A DNA stretch of 64,000 bases from Umbelopsis ramanniana AG (taxonomy: Eukaryota > Mucoromycota > Umbelopsidomycetes > Umbelopsidales > Umbelopsidaceae), in the NCBI RefSeq assembly GCF_025399195.1, contig NW_026252141.1:105454-169453 (forward strand), in the 5' to 3' direction. This document shows, piece after piece, positions 25,087 through 35,236 of the stretch (the first letter of the stretch is position 1; each line of letters opens with the position of its first letter). The position numbers and the translations under genes were made by a program. The notes under the pieces are model-generated. The model was not told the DNA's origin. It saw nothing but the letters and a program-made list of their open reading frames with translations, and searched no databases.

Positions 25087-25981
25087 TTATTCGCTCATGC
25101 TGTCCAATTCATCTTGCGAAGCTTCATCATCGATCCTTTCTTCATAGAAAAGTGCTGATACTATGGCATTTAGCTCGATAACAAGTTTGGGATGGGAGGA
25201 TTTGAATTGGGTGAACGTGGTACCAAGGCTTTTACTTTCTCGTGTCCGTTTGCTAAGTTTCTTTGGAGGAAGCTCGTCGGAGAAAATAGGAGACGACTCC
25301 ACACCATAAGATTTTTCTACTTCTAAAGGGAGCAGATTGATGATTTCGGACTGCTGACCCCAAGGGATGCCATCACTATACTTGCACAGAGTAATTTTGC
25401 GAAGGACAGAGGAGAGCAGGTCTCTTAGATCGTCCTCCTGATAGTTGCGATACTTCTCCACCCTTGCTGTCAGCCTTGCTTGTTTTCTTGCTACCAGGAG
25501 TTGACCATTGTTCGAATTGTACCACTTGAGACTTCTGGTTGCGGGAGTAATCTGTTGTAAAGATTATATACTTAAAATTGTTGTGTTTGGGTTTGACTTT
25601 TGACGTTTTCCACAATGCTCGAATAGTCTCGCTTATACGCTAAGTATATAAGCCTTGTTCTGCTATTGAATGAGTTTATTGAGTGTGCAAAAGTCCTCGT
25701 CCATCTATTCTCATCAATGTCTATTTATACGAAGTTCGAAAGCCACGGGACTTTCGAGCCCTTTTACAAATTTCGGTTGTAAATTTGACATTGAAAAGAA
25801 TGTGACCGGTTCACAAGCATCAGCTCCAACGACCAACACTTTTTTCCTTGGCCTTGCGACCAGGCGGATACTTGTGGAGTTCGACCACAGGATGCATTTT
25901 TCGGGCATGTGATAGCATTCCACTACGAGTTGTATATTTTTTGGAGCAGCCTTCTATTGGGCAAATCGCTGTTGAATGCAT
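25087..25981 (-). CDS. C2H2 zinc-finger protein of unknown function
   Basis: Exon 1 (25981-25871, 37 codons) encodes MHSTAICPIEGCSKKYTTRS and a following helix, a complete C2H2 finger: Cys7, Cys12, His25, His30 (C-x4-C-x12-H-x4-H). It stops at a GTATCC donor in phase 0. A downstream phase-0 acceptor (CTTAG near 25640) opens RISETIRALWKTSKVKPKHN and a Lys/Ser-rich stretch (QWSTPGSKKTSKADSKGGE). A further join gives an acidic/polar C-terminal part (YSDGIPWGQQSEIINLLPLE, then RIDDEASQDELDSMSE-stop at 25087). The middle exon edges are uncertain, and the roughly 230-nt first intron is long for this genome. The gene is divergent from the 26164 gene (183 bp between starts), which also begins with a C2H2 finger. 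The function of the remainder is not recognised; it could be a decaying member of a lineage-specific family. Confidence 0.5.
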
Positions 25982-26096
25982 TTATGCGAAGAAAATATGC
26001 TCGCCTCAAAATTTGCGATCATTCAATTTCATTTAACTACGTGATGGCTACGTGTCTAATAATAATAACCTGTTTGATATGTCATGCAAAGTCGCA

Positions 26097-26103
26097 TATA
26101 TAA
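26097..26103 (+). promoter_or_regulatory. TATA box of the 26164 gene
   Basis: TATATAA, 67 bp upstream of the ATG, in the 183-bp divergent promoter. Confidence 0.5.
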
Positions 26104-26163
26104 TGCACGCAAAAGTGAAATCCTGTTAATACATGCCTTTATCACTCTGTTACAAACACAATC

Positions 26164-28173
26164 ATGCCAAAGACACCAGCTTCCGTCTGTATTACAGAAA
26201 CAGAAAATTACTCTGGCATGATATTCGTATGCCAGTGGTGTGAAAAGAAGTATACAGTCAGATCTTTATTGATCCGTCATTTGGGCAGCCATAGTGAGAT
26301 ATCGTGTTCTGACTCATCATATTCACCTCGGATTCTGATACTTTATAAATGTTAGACAAGATGCTTTCAATGCAACCGGTCTTTCGAAGACAAGTCAGTA
26401 CAATGTATGTTCCCAATACGCAATGATGCTTGCTTGGCCCTATATTTACTTCTTGTTGAGAAAATTAGCGATGATCAAATATGTCAATCACAAGTAGCGT
26501 ATGCATGCTTGCTATGCTCTGTTGTAACTTCAACTCCAGAGCTTGTACGCAAACATTACAAGGAAGAAAATCACGATGAGTGTAAGCATAATTCATCATT
26601 TTTTGTAGCAATACTAAATTTTTAATACGACTACCTATAGTGAACTGCATAGTGAACGCGTCTGAGCAAGAAATGGATGTGCTCTTTGCAAAGGTAAAAG
26701 CCAAAAGTTCCAGTACAGTAGATACTTTCGATGAAGGCACGTCATCATCTGCCCACGATGATTTGGATTATGCCTCTAGAGCAGATTTCCAATGGTATGT
26801 GGGCACGGTAAACGTGTCCGCCAAATTCCACCAGTTTCAGTTAAGGGCCTATGAACTCGGTAAAGAAAGAAGTCTCAACTACGAAGAGCATGTGGAGGAG
26901 TTGCTGTGAGTAAGAAAGGATTGTCGCAATAGAAAAGACAGCTGGTGACTAACTATGACTGTAGATCGCAGACTCATATCATGCTGTTGAAGCCGGATCA
27001 AAGATGCAAACTTGCCTTGAACGTGTACGGAGGCCCCTCAACGACTAGAGCCATTCACGAAGCTGCCAATAAGGCTCTACTTCCGCACTCATCTGAAGTA
27101 CCCCAGGTTACTCAAACTCGCTTTTTGCAGTTGGTGGATGTAGGTTGAGCAAATGAAGCCTTGAAACCTTTGCCATCTATCATAACTGATATCGTTTCAG
27201 CAACTGCAAAAAGGAGATATGGAGTTGGACGCCTTCGACATTGAACTCTCGTTTCTCATTAGAGACGTCAACCGACTGACCAAAAACGTTCTGCTGGCGA
27301 TAAGAGACTTGTAAGAGCTTTTAGGTAACCACTTGTTATGTTATGTTCGTTTCTCATTGAATTTCTGATAGGGCAAGACGCTTGCCAGTGAAAACCATGC
27401 TGACCAGCCCGTCCGAGGGAGAACTATGTGTCACCTGGCTGGATCCTATACTAAGACAACTTTTGTCTCAGAATGAACGGCGATTTTTCTGGTATGCCAA
27501 TATGTTACTACATCAGCGCCATCTGACAATAAAATAAACTCTTTCAACAGGGCAAATGGAGAATCAGCAGAAAGCAGAGAGCGCAAGGGGCATCGTGGCA
27601 ACCAGGCTGATGGCTATGTTTCTATAATACAGCAACGAGAATATGATTGCACCATTGGATATGTTGAGGTCAAGGCAGAAGATCGCTCTGGTGATAACCA
27701 CATTATCTCCCACGATCTCATAAGGTTGGCCAAGTTCAACAAGGATGCCATTGATGGTAACTCTGTGGACGGCGCCATAGCCATTCAAGCAGTAGGTACG
27801 TGTACTTTACTCTTTTATTTTTCACTCTTAGTAGTTTCACAGAGGTAGATTCTATGATCTTGACGGTCTTGACATTATTGCAGGATGGACCATGTCCATA
27901 TACATCACCAAGCTCTTAGCCGATGGTGTGTATGTGATGACGGAGATGGCGACGTGGACACTACCACGGTCACTGGAAGAGCTGGACATGTTTGTCACTG
28001 CCTCGACTTTACGCAAGATGATGACTGTTCAACAGTCTTATCTGCGTAATTGTCAGAGGTCAACATGTCCAGAAGACTTGCAGGAAAATACTCGACCGAC
28101 CATGAGTAGCCCACGGATGCAAGAGTTCTTGGGTGACACCAGAGATAGGCGTCGTCTGTCACCTATGTTGTAG
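26164..28173 (+). CDS. C2H2 zinc finger fused to putative PD-(D/E)XK nuclease-like core
   Basis: Eight exons as I join them: 26164-26303, 26361-26581, 26641-26905, 26965-27139, 27201-27310, 27372-27491, 27551-27795 and 27884-28173. Total length is divisible by three and gives 521 residues. N-terminus: finger CQWCEKKYTVRSLLIRHLGSH (Cys23, Cys26, His39, His43), then a second Cys pair (CFQCNRSF). The middle is helical and charged. The C-terminal third has NQADGYVSII (Asp364) and, 19 residues later, GYVEVKAED (Glu383-x-Lys385), a layout matching the PD-(D/E)XK active site. An upstream Glu (PSEGELCVTW) is a candidate for the helix Glu, and AIAIQAVGWTMSIYI for the Q/Y motif. Known: this fold occurs in restriction enzymes, Holliday resolvases and many mobile-element proteins. 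Inference only: DNA binding plus cleavage. The first intron is the least certain. A pseudogene copy lies at 23.6 kb. Confidence 0.65.
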
Positions 28174-28235
28174 AAATAATCGTTCAGACTAATAAACAGA
28201 CACCTATTATGTATATCTTTCAGTCAATACTTTTT

Positions 28236-28453
28236 GTTCAGTCCGGAGGACTGAACAAACATTAGCCTAGAGATTTCCCGCCCTCCCATACCTTCCTTCG
28301 GCTCAAGAAGGATCGATTAAACAGTTTACACATAGGACTCATATTAATAGTTTATTACCCCTTTGTATATATTTTTAGCTGGAAGTTCCGCGAAAAAGAA
28401 GAACTGATCGCAGCATCTCTAAGCTCATGTTTGTCCAGTCCTTCGGACTGAAC
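28236..28453. mobile_element. MITE-like element, 218 bp, 39-bp terminal inverted repeats
   Basis: The left end (GTTCAGTCCGGAGGACTGAA...) and the reverse complement of the right end (GTTCAGTCCGAAGGACTGGA...) agree at 35 of 39 positions. Each end is also palindromic on its own: at the left, TTTGTTCAGTCC and GGACTGAACAAA flank a GGA loop (28233-28259). The interior has no open frame. No target-site duplication is obvious. This is a non-autonomous DNA transposon or a foldback element; a long hairpin-forming regulatory repeat is the alternative. It sits 62 bp after the stop of the nuclease-like gene and abuts a stray zinc-finger exon copy. Confidence 0.7.
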
Positions 28454-28454
28454 T

Positions 28455-28577
28455 ATTATTATAGAAACAGATAAATACAATGGCATGATAATCGTATGCC
28501 AGTGGTGTGAAAAGTGGTATAAAATCAGATGTGTATTGATCCGTCATTTGGGCAGCCATAGTGAGATCGCGTTCTGA
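28455..28577 (+). pseudogene. partial copy of the zinc-finger exon
   Basis: Similar to 26199-26320 of the intact gene almost throughout: GTATGCCAGTGGTGTGAAAA and TTGATCCGTCATTTGGGCAG occur in both, followed by CCATAGTGAGAT and TTCTGACTCATCA. It retains CQWCEKWYKIRCVLIRHLGS as readable codons but has no start codon and a stop just after (GCGTTCTGA). It is an isolated exon fragment. Confidence 0.8.
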
Positions 28578-29629
28578 CTCATCACCTCAGATCCTCCCAA
28601 GGAACATATGCCAGCGGAAAGCTATTAAATCAACCCTACAGCGAATTCACAACGGTGTAAACGAACACGTAGGCGATGGTTTTCAAATGCCAGAGTTTTT
28701 TTTTTTTTTTATGTGCGTCTCTGGCTGCCATTAACAATGATGACAGGTATGCAAAACTTCAAGCCAATGTATCATAGTGCTGTACCACGGGGCTAGTAGC
28801 AAGACATCAACCATACGACTAAACGTTGATCCACATGTGGGTCTAAATCACTTCTGTCTCTCAATGCATGAGAAGACTCCTGAGCTCCATGCTTCGGCGG
28901 GCATGGCTGCCAATCTGAACCGCAGCTGGCTTTACATTTGTGGTGGGTTGAAATTTACGTTCTATAGCGGCTAATGTCGCTTTAAAACTCTTGACAATAG
29001 GTTGATCTTGCTTAAATAATATACACTATATTCTCCATATGATGTACTGTAGGAAAACCCCCACAGTATATCGCTCTAGATGTGATTGCCTGCGCACATG
29101 TCTAAGAATATACACGCCAAGAGAGACTAATGCAAAGAGGTGATCATCGAGGGCAGTGGCGAATGCGCGAGGGATATTTCTAGAGGGGAAGGAAGTTGTG
29201 TGACTCTTGAGCCGGTATACTGAGGACAAGGAGGCCAGGATCTAGTATAACGTCCAAAGGAGGAGGTCAAGGGGACCACAAGAAATTTCTACTGTTACGA
29301 GCCCTCCTGCTAGCTGATTAACATTAAATCTCAAGGGTGCAGCGATGCTGGTCTAGGATCAATAGTAAAGTGATCAATCAAAAAGAATTAACCATATAGG
29401 TGTCATTATAAGAGGGCAACATTGCAGTATATGAGAGAAATATGATATGTTTATTGCTAATGTATCTCATACCCTGACTGGTAAAGGAGGGGTATTTTGA
29501 TGGAGTACTACAAATTTTTGATAAAAATTTGAAAGTAATGAAATGACGTTCAAGAAGTCTAGTGGTATATCGTTTTGAAATCCTAGGCTTGCTAGAGGGA
29601 TAGCCACCGGTATGGGTTACTTGATGAGT
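28578..29629. other. gene-free interval
   Basis: About 1 kb with a poly-T run near 28700 and only short, non-coding-looking frames on both strands. No RNA gene was recognised. Confidence 0.5.
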
Positions 29630-29802
29630 TTAAAGACGTCGCTTCTCTGAACGACGCAAGATCTTGGCGTCAGCATCATTGCCGATATTGGAGGCATTGA
29701 GGTCGAGGCAGTTCAATGCACTGATGAGGGCATCACCAGAATCGCAATCGTCATTATCGCCATCATCATCGCCATCGTCATCACCGTCATCACCATCATC
29801 AC

Positions 29803-29842
<40 letters not shown>

Positions 29843-30022
29843 GCAGTCCTCATCATCGTTTCTTGAGAGAAGGGCGATGTCACGTTCCATAACATCGACC
29901 TGAACGGAAGCAACATCACGCTTGTTCATGGCAGCAACCTCATTGACAGGAGCAGCGCGTTCGACGGGAAGGGCAAGAACCAAGGAGACAGCAGTAGCCA
30001 ACAACAGGATAGTAGTCTTCAT
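29630..30022 (-). CDS. small secreted protein with poly-aspartate tract
   Basis: 131 codons from the ATG at 30022: MKTTILLLATAVSLVLALPV is a clear signal peptide. A short pro-region with a Kex2-type site (AMNKR/D) follows, then an acidic tract of Asp with interspersed Gly, a C-x(n)-C pair (NDDCDSGD, LNCLDLN), and a basic C-terminus (RRSEKRRL). The upstream frame extension uses only TTG, so the first ATG is chosen. It may bind cations (Ca, Fe, other metals) in the wall or outside the cell; this is inferred from composition only. It has no known family. The Asp tract is encoded by a GAT microsatellite and is likely length-variable. Confidence 0.75.
29755..29845. repeat. ATC/GAT trinucleotide microsatellite
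   Basis: Pure CAT run at about 29803-29842, flanked by CATCAC/CATCGC variants. Read on the minus strand it encodes the Asp/Gly tract of the secreted protein. Confidence 0.9.
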
Positions 30023-30081
30023 TGTGAGTGAGAACAAAGGAGGGGACAATGGATGTGAAATTGCGGTCTTTCATCTAGTGT

Positions 30082-30087
30082 TTTATA
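30082..30087 (-). promoter_or_regulatory. TATA box of the poly-Asp secreted protein
   Basis: TATAAA on the minus strand, 60 bp upstream of the ATG at 30022. Confidence 0.65.
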
Positions 30088-30168
30088 CCCATTCAAAGCG
30101 ACTCCTCTGACGCCTCATTATAGTGGGGTAGACAACTCTCCTATCCCAAATCTGCAGGAGAAGGGTTA

Positions 30169-30544
30169 ACTATGGAACTGGTACACGCGTCCGGTTAGCA
30201 GTAGAGTATACAACGAAGGTACTCCTTATAAACAATCCAGCCATCTAGATCAGTCTCTTTTGGAGTCCATGATAGAAAAAGGACTGGCCTGGCAGAAACA
30301 TGTGCATACGTTGAGAGATCTACGTTCTCTGATGACAAAGAAACTTTGTTGCCATAAGCAGTGGACAATAGGCCCAAACACCAGGATTATCCAGGCATTG
30401 TGTGACATGAAGGCGGTTATATTATATGATTTTGGAAGATTAAATTTCTCGCACGAGGTGGAAAATGCCCTGAGGACATCACCTAAAAAAAGCTTTCATT
30501 GGCTTGATGAAGCCCATGTTGAGCGAGCTCAAGCAAAGAACTAG
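30169..30544 (+). other. orphan open frame, possible gene remnant
   Basis: A frame open for about 125 codons with coding-like composition: SLLESMIEKGLAWQKHV, TIGPNTRIIQALCDMKAVIL, SFHWLDEAHVERAQAKN. It has no ATG before 30269 and no recognised motif. It may be an exon fragment of a lost gene. Weak evidence only. Confidence 0.25.
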
Positions 30545-30733
30545 AATGGCTATACTAGTAAAACCCACCTGAGGTTCCAAGAATAGGCAACCAGTAAAAT
30601 CAAAATGGCTTTCCAGGAGGCAAGGACAGACATTATTATGTACAAAGTTTTTTTTTATTATTATTTGTTAGGAGCAGCGTAGGGATGAAGGAAGGCTCGT
30701 GATAAAGAATCCATGAGATGGCCTCCAAGCCAT

Positions 30734-31414
30734 TTAATGTTCCTTGTTGACAATGTTCTTGTCGTACTCTCTGTACAGACCCTTTGTTTGCTCAACTCCT
30801 TTAGCATTCGTGAAAATGTCTTCTACAGCACTTTCTTCCTCTAATTGCTCGTTGATAAACCACTGCAAGAAGGTATCCGTGGTGAAGTCACTTTCATTAC
30901 GAGCTTGAGCCATTAATCGGTGAAAGCGCTTTGAGTTTTCACGTTCAGCGTTCAACGCAAATTCCCTACGTAACGCCAAAAGTAAGTATCTGGATGAAAA
31001 ATTAATTTGAATTGAATGAAATGACGCTGAGACAACTTACCATGCCTGAACAGGGGTTTCAAAGCTGAACTTTTGTTCCTCCAAGCTGCGGACCATACCC
31101 CCCTTAGCTCGACGTTTGACAATATGGTCAAAAATCTTGAGGGCGTGGGTACGTTCCTCGTCACTATGGGTTCGGCACCATTGTGCGCTGCCTGGCAACT
31201 CCAAATCATGGAACCAAAGGGACATGGAGAGATAAAGGTTGGATGCGTTGAGTTCTTCGTTGGCTTGGTTGATCAAACCGTCCAACATAGAGTCTGAGAT
31301 TTTCATAGCAGAGCTCATTTTAGTTGTGTATAATAAGTGATGATGAAGAGAGTGGGGAGTAGGTTTCAAAAAGCCTCTGAAAGCGGTTTGAAGAGGTAAG
31401 CGTTGTAGAAGCAT
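30734..31414 (-). CDS. ferritin, with probable mitochondrial presequence
   Basis: Four-helix ferritin of about 190-200 residues. MLLQRLPLQTAFRGFLKPTP is basic and amphipathic with no acids, like a mitochondrial targeting peptide; a second Met (MSSAMKISDS) could start a cytosolic form. Ferroxidase-site residues are visible: NQANEELNASNLYLS (Glu), SDEERTHALK (Glu, His), and FLQWFINEQLEEE (Gln, Glu). The intron joins PVQAW/EFALNAERENSKRFH by using the acceptor CGTTACGTAG; the nearer ATCCAG acceptor would create a stop. Known: stores iron as ferric mineral. Ferritin is retained in Mucoromycota and largely absent in Dikarya, which supports the lineage call. Confidence 0.95.
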
Positions 31415-31651
31415 GGTCTAGAGAGAGGGCCGTAGTGTGCAGTGTTAAATAAGAGTTCAAATGGAAGGCATAACGTCGCCATGACGTTATGCGATGAGAC
31501 AGCACTATTTGGTCATCATTTTTTTTTTCGCAACACAGGCGGGAAATCGATCGAATGGGATAAAAATTTATATAATCACGTTGTTTTGGGGGAACTCTAT
31601 GGTCTAATCGCATTCAAACTGTACAAGCGCCGTCTAAAGGTAGGATGGATA

Positions 31652-32155
31652 TTATTGCGTCTTGTTGGTAAGACCAGTGACTTGGCGTTTGTCTCGGCCA
31701 ATCTGGAAAACCCATCCATACAGACCACCAGCCAACGTAGCCACAGTAACATACAAAGCGATCTTGAGGACAATAGAGTCAATGGCCAAGAAGAACCAAG
31801 CCAACCATGAGCTTCCACCGAGAATAGCTTGGAACAAAAACAGGCCAGCGGCGGCACCACTGGCAGCGACACCCAAGGGAGCGACGTTCAATTTCTCCAA
31901 ATCAGGAACGCCCAATACGCGTGCTGAAAAGGTGAAGAGAGCGGAAGACACACCCGCCAAACTGACAGAGTAGGCGATGTTGAAGATGAGTCGGATGAGC
32001 GAAGTGAATTTTCGCGATGAGACAGTAGCTACATCCATGGTGGGGAACCATCCGAGAACGACATGGGAAGCAAACAAAGCTAATGCAGCGATGGCAAAGT
32101 ATTCATCACGGGCGAGCACGCGTAGGCGTAATTGCAAAGTCTGTTCTTGAGCCAT
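31652..32155 (-). CDS. four-TM membrane protein, unknown function
   Basis: A single exon of 167 codons: MAQEQTLQLRLRVLARDEYF, then TM1 (FAIAALALFASHVVLGWF), TM2 (LIFNIAYSVSLAGVSSALFTF), TM3 (GVAASGAAAGLFLFQAIL) and TM4 (IVLKIALYVTVATLAGGLYGWVF), and a polar C-terminus. No signal peptide cleavage site. Not a family I recognise. Head-to-tail with ferritin, but 237 bp apart and no co-regulation signal is seen. Confidence 0.75.
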   Translation of the reverse strand: MAQEQTLQLRLRVLARDEYFAIAALALFASHVVLGWFPTMDVATVSSRKFTSLIRLIFNIAYSVSLAGVSSALFTFSARVLGVPDLEKLNVAPLGVAASGAAAGLFLFQAILGGSSWLAWFFLAIDSIVLKIALYVTVATLAGGLYGWVFQIGRDKRQVTGLTNKTQ

Positions 32156-32444
32156 GAGATTAGATGAGAGAGGGCGATCAAGGCGAGTATTTGGACTCTT
32201 GACAATATACAGCCAGCCACTCGCAATCTATGAAAGTAAGCCCTAACCCTGAGGAAGTAATCTGCAACCCAGCCAGCCAATAAAATGGGTACCAAATAAA
32301 TATATTTGTGTTTATTTTGGGAAAAAGTGTACAGTGTGGAAGAGCAAGTGTGAGTAGAAAGAAAAAGAGAAATAAAAAATGTAGTGTAGGCAAAAAGAAT
32401 CAAGAGCCATGCTATGAACATCAACAGTGTTTGCCTTGATCCAT

Positions 32445-34496
<2,052 letters not shown>

Positions 34497-35236
34497 GAGG
34501 AAAGAAGTAAGAGCAGGAAAAAAAAAAAAAGTGAAAGAGAGAGAAAGTGACGGGACAAATTAATGCAGTTAAATACTTTTGAGCGGTAAACGGGAAATTT
34601 GAACGTCAGTTTTGTTGGGAGGGAAGCGTTATTGGAGTTTACACTTGCTTATTGGTTTTAGTGCCCCGAACATGTGGGGAGAGCTACCCCCCAGTAACTC
34701 AAGTAGACATCATATGTTTCTGAATCCATCATCGACCTTGACACCTCTTGTTCGGGAAGATTCGGGAATCATGTTCCGCCCCGCCGCCCACCTACCTCAG
34801 CTCGCCATTCCACCATGTTGCAAAGAGAATGCAGCAAGCTTGTTTAAGCGTATGGAGTTTCCGGTACATACCATTGGAACTGAGACATAGCCAAGAAGAA
34901 TGTCTCGTAATATTTGCAACCAATGAGACCATGAACAGCTCGGGGAGGCATTTTTACATAATAAAATATGTGTGAACAAAAGGTCTATTGAACGAATGCA
35001 TGAAAGGATGCCTGCTGTGATTGTAAAAAAGTGCTCAACCCGTAGAAAAAAAAATCTGGCTAAATGGTCAATCCGAAGTAACGTATTCCTGGGTTCCTTG
35101 CGGAGCCGAACTCAAATGATTTGAATGTTTTAGAACCCCACAACAAACGTTGTCATCCTGTCCCCCACAGCAACAATCGCTCTACATGCGTTCAAAAATA
35201 ATGGTATGAATATGTATTATAGGTGGGTGCAGCCTC
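34497..35236. other. intergenic
   Basis: Upstream region of ACH1 (poly-A run near 34520) and the 3' flank of the golgin gene. No gene or element was recognised. Confidence 0.5.

Noticed and set aside
29759-29842. Repeated CAT units as a possible CRISPR or satellite array
   Set aside because: A simple trinucleotide microsatellite inside a coding frame, with no spacers. The genome is eukaryotic.
29664-29903. Ser-rich plus-strand frame
   Set aside because: It is the CAT/ATC microsatellite read on the other strand (TCA codons). The minus-strand frame has the signal peptide and TATA box.
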